This document shows, in pieces, positions 29,085 through 37,489 of a stretch of 64,000 bases of DNA (position 1 is its first letter; every line of letters begins with the position of its first letter). A program made the position numbers and the translations under genes. The notes under the pieces were generated by a model. That model was not told the DNA's origin and ran no database searches. It saw only the letters and a list, made by a program, of their open reading frames with translations. Origin of the DNA: Aliiruegeria lutimaris (GTDB lineage Bacteria > Pseudomonadota > Alphaproteobacteria > Rhodobacterales > Rhodobacteraceae); assembly GCF_900099935.1 (NCBI RefSeq), contig NZ_FNEK01000023.1:20904-84903 (forward strand). Reading direction: 5' to 3'.

Positions 29085-29978
29085 TCAGTTGAAGCCGATG
29101 GACTCGAGGTATTCGCGGTTGTAGCGCGAGTCCTCCATCGGCGTGACGTCAAGCGTGGGGTCGCAATCCTGCTCGACGGTGCACCAGCCTTCGAAACCAT
29201 TCTCGAGCAGCACCTGGCGAACGGCAGGGAAATCGACATCCCCAAGACCCAGCTTGCAGAATATTCCTCGCCCGCAGGCATCGTAGAAACCGGCGCGGGC
29301 GGCGATTGCCTCGGTCTTAACTTTCGGGTCGATATCCTTGAAATGCATATAGGAAATCCGTCCGATATGCCGCTTCATGAAAGCCACGGGGTCGAAGCCG
29401 GCATAGGAATGGTGGCCGGTATCGAAGCATATCTTCAGGATGGCCTCGTCCACCTCGTCCAGTAGCCGCTCGAGCTCCGGTTCGAAATCCATGAAGCCGG
29501 CCGCATGGGCATGCATACCCACTGTAAGCCCGTATTCTTCGGTTCCGATCCGAGCCGCCTCTGCGATGCGTGACCGGAAGGCGATCCATTCGGCTGGATC
29601 CATCTGCTCAGCCTCTGCAATGCGACCCGCCGTGGGGGCGCGGCGCCCGGAAATCGAGTCGATCAGCACCAGATGCTGCGCACCATGCGCCGTCAGCGCC
29701 TTGCACGTCCGATGGACCCCGTCGAGCACGTCACCCCATTGGTCGGGGGCGTGAAACGCCCGGAAAACGACGCCGCCGATCAGTTCGAGGTCATGTTCTG
29801 CGAGGGCGTCTCCAAGAACAGCGGGATCTTCCGGCATGAAACCGACCGGACCCAGTTCGATCCCCTTGTAACCCGCCTCGGCGCATTCCTTCAGGACTGT
29901 CTGCCAAGTGGGGTTTCGCGGGTCATCTGCAAATTCCACACCCCAGGAACAGGGGGCATTGCCAATGCGAATAGTCAT
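29085..29978 (-). CDS. iolE: IolE-like sugar phosphate isomerase/epimerase family protein
   Basis: 297 aa TIM-barrel of the xylose-isomerase-like superfamily. IolE dehydrates scyllo-inosose (2-keto-myo-inositol) to the trione that IolD cleaves. It starts MTIRIGNAPCSWGVEFADDP, with GIELGPVGFMPEDP, VGMHAHAAGF, ICFDTGHHSYAGFDP (metal-binding D and H), SYMHFKDIDP and CTVEQDCDPT (metal-binding E). It lacks the iolE-iolD contiguity seen in Bacillus, being on the other strand. It could alternatively be an IolI- or IolH-type isomerase, but no other IolE candidate is in the island. Confidence 0.8.
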   Translation of the reverse strand: MTIRIGNAPCSWGVEFADDPRNPTWQTVLKECAEAGYKGIELGPVGFMPEDPAVLGDALAEHDLELIGGVVFRAFHAPDQWGDVLDGVHRTCKALTAHGAQHLVLIDSISGRRAPTAGRIAEAEQMDPAEWIAFRSRIAEAARIGTEEYGLTVGMHAHAAGFMDFEPELERLLDEVDEAILKICFDTGHHSYAGFDPVAFMKRHIGRISYMHFKDIDPKVKTEAIAARAGFYDACGRGIFCKLGLGDVDFPAVRQVLLENGFEGWCTVEQDCDPTLDVTPMEDSRYNREYLESIGFN

Positions 29979-30004
29979 GGTCCGGGCCTTTCAACAGTTG
30001 CCGG

Positions 30005-31105
30005 TTAGATGTCTTGCCAGGTTTTCGTTCGGGAGGATTCGATCGCGGCCTGAACGACGCGATGGACGTCGAGCCCGTCGCGAAACGTCGGCCAGACCTG
30101 CTTGCCCGTCTCGATGGCTTGCAGGAAATCCCGGGCTTCGATGATGATCTGATCCTGGTAGCCGGTGCCGTGGCCCGGACCCTGACAGAAAGGCAAGTAG
30201 TCCGGATGGGTTGGCCCCGTCAGGATCTTGGTGAAGCCTCGCTCTGCCTCGGGCCCTTCGGATCGATAGAGCCAAAGCGCATTCTGGTCCTCCTGATCGA
30301 AGCGGATCGCGCCCTTCGTGCCGGTGATCTCGTAGGCATAGCCCATCTTCCGCCCTGTCGCGATCCGGCTAAAATGCATTTGACCCATGGCGCCGTTGGC
30401 AAACCGACACATCATCTGCGCCTGGTCGTCGTTGGTGACGTCGCCGCCGGGGCGCTCGGAATGCACCGTTTCGACCTCGGCCACGAGGGAGCAGATCGGT
30501 CCGATTAACGCCAGCGCGGCGTTAATCATGTGCGGGGCAAGATCTCCCATCGTGCCATTTGCCATTCCGGATGTGCGCCAGGTCGCGGGCATTTGGGGGT
30601 CGGCATAGAAATCTTCGGTATGTTCGCCACGGAACCAGGTGACCGTGCCGATCTCGCCCTTCGCAACCAATTGTCGTGCGAACTGGCTCGCCGGGGTGCG
30701 GATGTAGTTGAAGGCGACCATGTTCACCACACCGGCGGCCTCTGCCGCCGCGACCATGGACTCGGCATCTTCGAGCGAAGCGCCCATTGGCTTCTCGCAG
30801 AGCACGGGCTTGCCAAGCGCAAACGCAGCCTCTGCAATTTCTCGGTGCAGCGCCTGCGGTGTTGCGATGACGATGGCGTCCACGCTGCGGTCTTCGACCA
30901 GAGTGCGCCAATCATGCGTTGCCCGTGCGAATCCAAACGCCCTGCGATAGCGTTCGGACGTCTCTGCGCTGCTGGAGCAGATCATTTCCAGGCGGGGACG
31001 GAGCGCCGTCTCGAACACGGCACCCACGGCAGCCATGGCGACGGAGTGGGCTTTGCCCATGTAGCCACCTCCCAGAATGCCAATGCCGATCCCGCGCTGG
31101 TCCAT
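30005..31105 (-). CDS. Gfo/Idh/MocA family oxidoreductase (second of the pair)
   Basis: 366 aa dehydrogenase. GILGGGYMGKAHSVAM is the NAD-binding loop, ATPQALHREIAEAAFALGKPVLCEKPM the catalytic lysine region, and GDLAPHMINAALALIG holds the conserved histidine. It opens the minus-strand operon and its start is only 25 bp from the operator core at 31130-31145, so it should be repressed by the LacI-type regulator. With the neighbouring dehydrogenase and IolG there are three Gfo/Idh enzymes in one island, probably serving different inositol stereoisomers or their keto forms (inference). ATG 31105 is preferred over an upstream in-frame start that would cover the operator. Confidence 0.9.
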   Translation of the reverse strand: MDQRGIGIGILGGGYMGKAHSVAMAAVGAVFETALRPRLEMICSSSAETSERYRRAFGFARATHDWRTLVEDRSVDAIVIATPQALHREIAEAAFALGKPVLCEKPMGASLEDAESMVAAAEAAGVVNMVAFNYIRTPASQFARQLVAKGEIGTVTWFRGEHTEDFYADPQMPATWRTSGMANGTMGDLAPHMINAALALIGPICSLVAEVETVHSERPGGDVTNDDQAQMMCRFANGAMGQMHFSRIATGRKMGYAYEITGTKGAIRFDQEDQNALWLYRSEGPEAERGFTKILTGPTHPDYLPFCQGPGHGTGYQDQIIIEARDFLQAIETGKQVWPTFRDGLDVHRVVQAAIESSRTKTWQDI

Positions 31106-31129
31106 TATCGCTCCACAATCAGATTCGAA

Positions 31130-31145
31130 TTGCAACCGGTTGCAA
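31130..31145. promoter_or_regulatory. LacI-type operator palindrome, iol divergent promoter
   Basis: TTGCAACCGGTTGCAA, the same 16-bp core as at 26767-26786, lies between the minus-strand dehydrogenase operon (start 31105) and the plus-strand iolD operon (start 31228). It therefore can repress both catabolic transcripts. Confidence 0.85.
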
Positions 31146-31227
31146 AATTGTTATCGTTGGAATCGAATTCGCGCAAGCTGCAATCGGCCAGAGTCGTTGC
31201 GGAGGGCAACCGGGAGAAAGAACGAGC

Positions 31228-33093
31228 ATGGGTGCAGAGACAATCCGCCTCACAACGGCGCAAGCCATCATTCGCTGGCTTGCCAACCAGTTCATTGAGA
31301 TTGATGGAGAGGAAATTCGCCTTTGCGGCGGGGGTTTTGGAATCTTCGGGCACGGCAACGTGACCTGCCTTGGCGAGGCACTCTACAATCATCGTGAGGA
31401 GCTCCCGCTCTACCGCGGACAGAACGAACAGAGCATGGGCTTTGCGGCAGCCGCCTACGCCAAACAGTGGCTGCGCCAGAGGTTCATGTTCTGCACGGCG
31501 AGTGCCGGGCCGGGCACGTCAAATCTTGTTACCTCCGCCGCGCTGGCGCATGCCAACCGACTGCCCATGCTCATGCTTTGCGGCGATACATATCTCAGCC
31601 GACTGCCGGACCCCGTATTGCAGCAGATGGAGAATTTTCAGGATCCGACCTTTGGTGTGAACGATGCCTTCAAGCCGGTTGTGCGCTACTGGGACCGGAT
31701 CTCGCACCCGGCGCAAGTCATTCAATCTCTGCCGGCAGCGCTTGCCACCATGCTGGATCCCGGTGACTGCGGCCCCGCTTTCCTTGGGCTTCCACAGGAC
31801 GTGCAGGGTTGGACCTATGATTTTCCGACCGTCTTCTTCGAACGCAAGGTTCACCGTATCCGCCGCGTCGCCCCGGATACCGATGAAGTCGCGGATGCAG
31901 TTGCGTTGCTGACCTCGGCGCGACGCCCCATGATCATTGCAGGCGGTGGGGTACAGTACTCCCGCGCCGTGGCCGAACTCACCGCCTTTGCCGAAGCGCA
32001 CAAGATCCCTGTCGTCGAAACGATTGCCGGCCGGGCCAACCTGCTTGCATCCCACCCGCTCAACATTGGACCCATCGGGGTTACCGGATCGGACAGCGCC
32101 AACGCGATCGCGGAAAAAGCCGACGTTATTGTCGCTGTTGGTACGCGCCTGCAGGATTTCACCACCGGGTCATGGACAGCATTCGACATGAGCGCGCGTT
32201 TCATCTCGCTCAACGCCGCAAGGTTCGATGCAGGTAAACACCGCTCGCTTCCCGTGGTGGGCGACGCGAAACGCGCACTGGAGGCGCTCGGGTCCGCCAT
32301 GGTGGGCTACACGGCTCCAGCCGATTGGGTCGAATTCGCGCAGGCTCAACGCAAGCAATGGGATGGCTACGTTGCGGACAATGTGGCTCTTGGCAACCGA
32401 CCGAACTCCTACGCGCAGGCGATCGGCGTGGTGAACGCGCTCTGCGACCCTCGCGACCGCGTCGTGACGGCATCCGGAGGATTGCCGGCCGAAGTGACGG
32501 CCAACTGGCGTACGCTATCGCAGGGAACGGTCGACGTGGAATTCGGGTACTCTTGCATGGGCTACGAGATTGCCGGTGGATGGGGCGCCCGGATCGCGCA
32601 GGACGAGCGGGAACCCGACAAAGACACCATCGTTTTCGTCGGTGACGGAGCCTACCTGCTGCTGAACTCGGACATCTATTCCTCTGTCCTGACCCGAAAA
32701 AAGCTGATCGTCATCCTGCTCGACAACGGCGGCTGGGCCGTCATCAACAAGCTTCAGAACAATACCGGAAACGAAAGCTTCAACTGCCTTATCGAGGATG
32801 CCCCCACGATCCCGGAACCCTTCCTCGTGGATTTCGAGGCACATGCCGCCTCGATGGGTGCGACTGCCGAGACTGTCGCCAATGCCGCGGAACTGGGCGA
32901 AGCATTCAAGCGGGCCAAAGCGTCAGACAAGACCTACGTGATCTGCATGAAGGTTGAGGCTTACAATTCCTGGACCGATCAGGGCCACACGTGGTGGGAA
33001 TGCGGCACGCCTCATGTTTCGGAGAGCGCCAAGGTTCGCGCGGCGCACGCGGAGTGGGAATCGGCCCGCACAGGTCAGCGGAGGGGCGTGTGA
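31228..33093 (+). CDS. iolD: 3D-(3,5/4)-trihydroxycyclohexane-1,2-dione hydrolase
   Basis: 621 aa thiamine-diphosphate enzyme that hydrolyses the ring diketone of the inositol pathway to 5-deoxy-glucuronate. It has the three-domain layout of the acetolactate-synthase superfamily. The N-terminal ThDP-binding part reads GIFGHGNVTCLGEAL and LPLYRGQNEQSMGFAAAAYAKQ. The C-terminal ThDP motif is GDGAYLLLNSDIYSS to LLDNGGWAVINKLQ. The start ATG at 31228 fits the family N-terminus; the frame stays open upstream without a family match. It overlaps iolC by TGATG. Length matches IolD (about 620-640 aa). Confidence 0.95.
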   Translation: MGAETIRLTTAQAIIRWLANQFIEIDGEEIRLCGGGFGIFGHGNVTCLGEALYNHREELPLYRGQNEQSMGFAAAAYAKQWLRQRFMFCTASAGPGTSNLVTSAALAHANRLPMLMLCGDTYLSRLPDPVLQQMENFQDPTFGVNDAFKPVVRYWDRISHPAQVIQSLPAALATMLDPGDCGPAFLGLPQDVQGWTYDFPTVFFERKVHRIRRVAPDTDEVADAVALLTSARRPMIIAGGGVQYSRAVAELTAFAEAHKIPVVETIAGRANLLASHPLNIGPIGVTGSDSANAIAEKADVIVAVGTRLQDFTTGSWTAFDMSARFISLNAARFDAGKHRSLPVVGDAKRALEALGSAMVGYTAPADWVEFAQAQRKQWDGYVADNVALGNRPNSYAQAIGVVNALCDPRDRVVTASGGLPAEVTANWRTLSQGTVDVEFGYSCMGYEIAGGWGARIAQDEREPDKDTIVFVGDGAYLLLNSDIYSSVLTRKKLIVILLDNGGWAVINKLQNNTGNESFNCLIEDAPTIPEPFLVDFEAHAASMGATAETVANAAELGEAFKRAKASDKTYVICMKVEAYNSWTDQGHTWWECGTPHVSESAKVRAAHAEWESARTGQRRGV

Positions 33094-34076
33094 TGAGCAC
33101 CCTTATCGACGGAATCCGCAAGAATAGTTTCGTGGTATTCGGGCGGGCCGGCATGGACATGTTTGCCGATCCGCAAGGCACGAAGGCAGAAGTCGCAGAG
33201 ACCTTCCGGTCAGGCCTCGGAGGCTCGTCGGCCAATATCTGCGCCGGGTTGTGCAAGTTGGGCGGACAATCGGCACTCGTAACCTCGATATCAAACGATT
33301 GTGTTGGCAGATACTGCGCCAACCAGCTCCGCCATTACGGCGTCGATACCCAATACCTGCGCGTGCTGGACGGCGAATATCGCATTTCGCTTGCGGTCTA
33401 CGAGAGCACGATGGAGGATTTTCAACTCTGCATCTATCGCAACAACGCGGTCGATTTCCAGGTCACCGAAGAAGACGTTGACCGAGTAGACTACAACGCT
33501 TTCGGCGCCCTGATTACCGCCGGCACCGTTTTTGCCGCCGAACCCTCCCGCGGCTCCACGTTCCGTGCATTCCGGAACGCCCGAAATGCCGGTCTTCCGG
33601 TGATTTTCGATATCGACTACCGCCCATACTCCTGGCCATCGCCCGAGGTCGCATCAGAGGTGCTGTCCCGTGCCGGGGACGAAAGCGACCTTATCGTCGG
33701 CAATGACGAGGAGTTCGGTTTCATGGCTGGCGACATGGACAAGGGGCTCGACAAGGCGCGCGAACTCGCCCGGCAGCTTGGACGCATTGTGATCTACAAG
33801 ATGGGCCAGAAGGGCGCCATCACGCTGGCAGACGGCCAGGAAATCCGCACCGGCATCTTTCCCGTGACCGCAGTCAAACCGAATGGCGCCGGCGACAGTT
33901 TCATGGCTGGCCTTCTGGCTGGCATCGCGGAGGGCCGGGACTTGCGCGAGGCTGTTCTGCGCGGCTCGGCCTGCGCCTCCATCGTCGTCTCCAAACCAGG
34001 CTGCGCTCCATCGATGCCGACAACCGCAGAACTTGATGCATTTCTTGCCACCTATCCCGGCCCAACCGACAACTGA
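33093..34076 (+). CDS. iolC: 5-dehydro-2-deoxygluconokinase
   Basis: 327 aa PfkB-family kinase that phosphorylates 2-deoxy-5-keto-gluconate. The N-terminal GRAGMDMFADPQGT and GGSSANICAGLCKLGG fit IolC, and the catalytic signature NGAGDSFMAGLLAG carries the Asp base. Size is like the stand-alone Bacillus IolC. Many proteobacterial iolC genes are fused to a DUF2090 aldolase-type domain; this one is not, and the aldolase is a separate gene two places downstream. It is coupled to iolD by a 1-bp overlap, and the GGAGGGG before the ATG is a strong ribosome-binding site. Confidence 0.94.
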   Translation: MSTLIDGIRKNSFVVFGRAGMDMFADPQGTKAEVAETFRSGLGGSSANICAGLCKLGGQSALVTSISNDCVGRYCANQLRHYGVDTQYLRVLDGEYRISLAVYESTMEDFQLCIYRNNAVDFQVTEEDVDRVDYNAFGALITAGTVFAAEPSRGSTFRAFRNARNAGLPVIFDIDYRPYSWPSPEVASEVLSRAGDESDLIVGNDEEFGFMAGDMDKGLDKARELARQLGRIVIYKMGQKGAITLADGQEIRTGIFPVTAVKPNGAGDSFMAGLLAGIAEGRDLREAVLRGSACASIVVSKPGCAPSMPTTAELDAFLATYPGPTDN

Positions 34077-34090
34077 AAAGGCCACATTCC

Positions 34091-34933
34091 ATGCACATCG
34101 CCCCACATGACAACCAGAACCAGCCCATCGTGGATACCAATCATCCGTTGGTACCGCTCAACTACTTCAACATTGTAAAGCTAACCAAGGGCCAGAGCTT
34201 CGAGTACGCCGTGCCGGGTTACGAAACCTGCGTCGTGCCTGCCACCGGTACCGTAAATGTCGAAGTAGAGGGCGTCACCTTTGCGTCGCTTGGCAACCGA
34301 ACAATCGACGTCTGGGACGGCGAGCCCGAAGGCGTTTACGTACCCGTTGGCGCGAAAGTCCGGATTACCTGCGAGACCGACGCGACCGAAACATTCATCG
34401 CGGGCGCCAAGTACGACAAGGTTCTGGAGCCGTTCGACGTCCGCGCCGATGGGCTTGACGTGGTGCAATACGGCTCGGACGACACCAAGACGCACCGCAA
34501 GATCAAGCACATTCTCGGCGCAAGCCACCATGACAAGGTGGGCCGACTGCTCGTGAGCGAACTTTATACGGTCGGCCAGGGTGGATGGTCGGGCTTCCCC
34601 AGCCACAAGCATGACACCGATCGCCTGCCCGACGAAACCCGCCATGACGAAACCTACAATTTCCGGTTCCGCCCGAACTATGGCTCAGGCGTTCAGATGC
34701 TGCAAAGGGAGGATAACGAGCCCGGCGACGCCTATCACATCATGGATGGCTCCACGATCCTGATCGACAAGGGCTACCACCCCTGTGCGGTTCTCCCGGG
34801 GTACGAGATGTACTACTTCACCATTCTTGGCGGGTTAAGCCAGCGCAGCCTGCGACAGTACTTCCAGCCGACCCACGCGGCCCAACTCCACACGATACCC
34901 GGCATCATGGACATGGTGGCCAAGTTCAAATGA
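34091..34933 (+). CDS. iolB: 5-deoxy-glucuronate isomerase
   Basis: 280 aa cupin-type isomerase that turns 5-deoxy-glucuronate into 2-deoxy-5-keto-gluconate. Family motifs are GGWSGFPSHKHDTDRLPDE, a metal-binding HKHD with a downstream DETYNFRF, and KGYHPCAVLPGYEMYYFTIL in the C-terminal half. It sits 14 bp after iolC and overlaps the aldolase gene by 4 bp (ATGA), so it is within one operon. Length and motifs are normal for IolB. Confidence 0.95.
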   Translation: MHIAPHDNQNQPIVDTNHPLVPLNYFNIVKLTKGQSFEYAVPGYETCVVPATGTVNVEVEGVTFASLGNRTIDVWDGEPEGVYVPVGAKVRITCETDATETFIAGAKYDKVLEPFDVRADGLDVVQYGSDDTKTHRKIKHILGASHHDKVGRLLVSELYTVGQGGWSGFPSHKHDTDRLPDETRHDETYNFRFRPNYGSGVQMLQREDNEPGDAYHIMDGSTILIDKGYHPCAVLPGYEMYYFTILGGLSQRSLRQYFQPTHAAQLHTIPGIMDMVAKFK

Positions 34934-35769
34934 CGATCGCGACACTTGCGGAGGTCTTGCAACCGGCTCTGAGACAGGGCTACGCCGTGGCAGGTCTGGT
35001 GACGCTCGGCTGGGAGGACATGCGCGCCTATGTGGATGCCGCCGAATCCGAGCAGGTGCCGGTCATCCTGCAGGCAGGCCCTTCTTGCCGGGAACACACA
35101 CCTTTGCCGATCCTGGGCAAGATGTTTCGGTATCTGGCCGAGGGAGCATCGGTGCCAGTCGTGGCACATCTCGACCACGGCTACACGATGGAAGAATGCC
35201 GAATCGCTCTGGACTCGGGTTTTACCTCGCTCATGTATGATGGCTCACGCAAGCCGCTTGCCCAGAACATGGACGAGACTGCTGCCGTTGCCGAACTCGC
35301 CCATTCGGCCGGAATATCCTGCGAGGGTGAAATCGGCTTCGTGGGATATTCCGAGGGAGAGGCTTCCGCAGGCACCGATCCCGAGGAGGCTGCGGCCTTC
35401 GCGCGTGCAACGGGCGTGGATGCCATGGCGATCTCTGTCGGCAACGTCCATCTGCAACAGCAGAGTGGCGAGGGTCTGGACGAGGGACGCATTCGAGCGA
35501 TCGAAGCTGTGACGACCGTTCCGCTCGTAATTCACGGCGGATCCGGTGTGCCGATCGAACAGCGTCGGATCCTGTCGCACGGTTCCGCCATCTGCAAATT
35601 CAACATCGGTACTGAACTCCGCATGGCCTTTGGTACAGCGCTGAGGAGCGCCGTTAACCGGGACAAAAATCGGTTCGATCGGGTTCAGATCCTCAAGGAA
35701 ACTCATGATCCTCTTGTCGATGCGGCGCGACAGGTGTTGCGTCCGATCAGCAAGCCAATGGAAAGGTAG
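34930..35769 (+). CDS. iolJ: Class II aldolase, IolJ-type (2-deoxy-5-keto-gluconate-6-phosphate)
   Basis: 279 aa class II fructose-bisphosphate-aldolase-family enzyme. In this pathway IolJ splits 2-deoxy-5-keto-gluconate 6-phosphate to dihydroxyacetone phosphate and malonic semialdehyde. Motifs are VAHLDHGYTMEE (Asp and zinc-binding His), EGEIGFVG, and HGGSGVPIEQ. The context, after iolB and before iolG, makes IolJ more likely than a glycolytic aldolase. The malonic semialdehyde product needs IolA/MmsA, not found in this window. Confidence 0.88.
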   Translation: MTIATLAEVLQPALRQGYAVAGLVTLGWEDMRAYVDAAESEQVPVILQAGPSCREHTPLPILGKMFRYLAEGASVPVVAHLDHGYTMEECRIALDSGFTSLMYDGSRKPLAQNMDETAAVAELAHSAGISCEGEIGFVGYSEGEASAGTDPEEAAAFARATGVDAMAISVGNVHLQQQSGEGLDEGRIRAIEAVTTVPLVIHGGSGVPIEQRRILSHGSAICKFNIGTELRMAFGTALRSAVNRDKNRFDRVQILKETHDPLVDAARQVLRPISKPMER

Positions 35770-35775
35770 TGCAAA

Positions 35776-36759
35776 ATGCGCATCGGAATTCTCGGTTGTG
35801 GCCGTATCGGTCGTGTTCACGCCGGCAGCGTTCTGGCGTTGCCTGACACACGACTGGTCGCCGTCGCCGATGCCATTCACGAGTCTGCGCGGGCACTGGC
35901 GGATGAGACCGGGTCAGACGCCCGGACAGCGGAAGAGATCGTCTCGGCCGATGATATCGACGCCGTGGTGATCGCCACGCCTACAACGACCCATTACGAT
36001 CTGATCCATGCCCTTGCGTCAGCGGGAAAGGCAATTTTCTGCGAAAAGCCCATCGACATGTCGGCAGCCCGTATTCGGGAATGCATCGACGCGGTGAACC
36101 GGGCCAACATACCTTTCATGACGGGGTTCAACCGACGTTTCGATCCGAACTTCGCCCGGCTTCAACGGCTGATCAGCGAGGGCGAAATCGGCAATGTGGA
36201 GATCGTGACAATTCTTTCGCGCGATCCGTCACCACCACCGCATGACTACGTCCGCACCTCGGGCGGGCTGTTCCGGGACATGATGATCCATGATTTCGAC
36301 ATGGCCCGCTTTCTGCTTGGAGAGGAGCCTGACATGATCCACGCGGTCGGTTCGGCCCTCGTGGATCCGGAAGTGGCCAGACTTGGCGATGTTGATACCG
36401 CCGCGGTGACGCTGACCACGCCAAGTGGCCGGATATGCCAGATATCCAATTCCCGACGGGCCACCTACGGCTATGACCAGAGGATAGAGGTGCACGGAGC
36501 GAAGGGCTTGCTCCGGGCCGGCAATGTCCACCAGAACACGGTCGAGTTAGCCACTCGAGCGGGTTATCAAAGCGCGCCTGCAAAGGAGTTCTTCCTCGAA
36601 CGTTACGAGGCCGCATATCGGAATGAACTGGAAAGCTTCATTTCCAGCGTTCGCACCGTTACACAGCCGGTACCCTCGATCCATGATGGCCTCAAGGCGC
36701 AACTGATTGCGGATGCTGCGACGGAATCCTGGAAAACTGGTCGGTCCGTGCAGATATAG
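35776..36759 (+). CDS. iolG: Inositol 2-dehydrogenase
   Basis: 327 aa Gfo/Idh/MocA enzyme that oxidises myo-inositol to scyllo-inosose, the first step of the pathway. The Rossmann loop GILGCGRIGRVHAGSV, the catalytic region ATPTTTHYDLIHALASAGKAIFCEKPID, TGFNRRFDPNFARLQ and IHDFDMARFLLGEE match IolG. Length and motifs are typical. It is last in the iolDCBJG operon; nine bases after its stop a truncated IS6-like element begins, so the island's right end is an insertion-sequence boundary. Confidence 0.93.
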   Translation: MRIGILGCGRIGRVHAGSVLALPDTRLVAVADAIHESARALADETGSDARTAEEIVSADDIDAVVIATPTTTHYDLIHALASAGKAIFCEKPIDMSAARIRECIDAVNRANIPFMTGFNRRFDPNFARLQRLISEGEIGNVEIVTILSRDPSPPPHDYVRTSGGLFRDMMIHDFDMARFLLGEEPDMIHAVGSALVDPEVARLGDVDTAAVTLTTPSGRICQISNSRRATYGYDQRIEVHGAKGLLRAGNVHQNTVELATRAGYQSAPAKEFFLERYEAAYRNELESFISSVRTVTQPVPSIHDGLKAQLIADAATESWKTGRSVQI

Positions 36760-36767
36760 CGAAGCTG

Positions 36768-37208
36768 GGTGGTGTCAGACCAATTCGAACTCGTCTCACT
36801 AAGGGCAGGACGGCTGGCCCTTATGTCGTATCGAGCTGACGCCACTCGGCGAGAGCGGCGGCGAACAACTGCAGACTTCGCAATCGCCTGAAGCGCTGTA
36901 TTGCCCTCTCTCTTCGTGGAAATGGCAGGTGCGAATTCTCCGCCCGGTCGTTCATCCACTGGCCGGTTTCCTGCAAATCCACCGAAAAAATTGGCTCTAA
37001 GGTTGCCCCGGAGGATCGAAGTTAGTCAGTGACGATGGCCTCGGGCTGACCGTACCGCCGAATTGTTTTCTTGAGGAATTTCAATGCCGCCTTCTTGTCC
37101 CGTTTCTTCGTCACGGAGCTCTCCAATACCTCGCCCTCGTGATCGACTGCCCGCCAGAGATCGTGCCGCTCGCCGTTGATCTTCACGAACATCTCGTCGA
37201 GATGCCAC
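36768..37208 (-). mobile_element. IS6-like element remnant 1 (C-terminal half)
   Basis: Begins with the end sequence GGTGGTGTCAGAC and continues into transposase sequence read on the minus strand: QWHLDEMFVKINGERHDLWR, then VDHEGEVLE, LKFLKKTIRRYGQPEAIVTD and NDRAENSHLPFPRRE. Stops and frameshifts break it, and everything upstream of the first catalytic Asp is missing. The same family recurs at 46271, 49041 and 58530, always in the same orientation. Confidence 0.8.
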
Positions 37209-37211
37209 TGT

Positions 37212-37295
37212 CACGGCGGCCATCATGCGAAAGCTCATCGTCCTCGCCAAGGCGCTGATCCGCGATCGTCTCTTATGGCAAGCCTCACGCACTTG
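37212..37295 (+). mobile_element. IS110-family transposase C-terminal scrap
   Basis: The plus strand reads AIMRKLIVLAKALIRDRLLW then QASRT and a stop, which looks like the end of an IS110/IS116/IS902 transposase. It directly abuts the broken edge of the IS6-like remnant, so two elements have been cut and joined here. Short, so assignment is moderate. Confidence 0.45.
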
Positions 37296-37489
37296 ACCAA
37301 AACGGATGCTCTGACATCACCGAATGAAGCCATCGCCAACCATTTCGACACCCAAAGCCATCGGATTTCCCACCGCACGCCGAAGACCCTGCGCGCCAGG
37401 GCCTCGGCCGAATGGCTTGAGATCTTCGCGGTCTGAGGCCAACTTCGGAAAATGCTGTCGCTGACAGGGATTTGCCGTGACAGCGCCCC
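37296..37489. other. Intergenic debris between IS scraps and the tartrate island
   Basis: About 190 bp without a supported gene. It is probably further IS-derived or truncated sequence; no motif is recognised. Confidence 0.4.

Noticed and set aside
27933..29465. Plus-strand open frame across two minus-strand dehydrogenase/isomerase genes
   Set aside because: It spans the boundary of two real genes and has no motif.
34957..34966. TTGCAACCGG inside the aldolase gene, half of the LacI-type operator
   Set aside because: Only one half-site, inside a coding region; the other half does not match, so chance is the simpler explanation.
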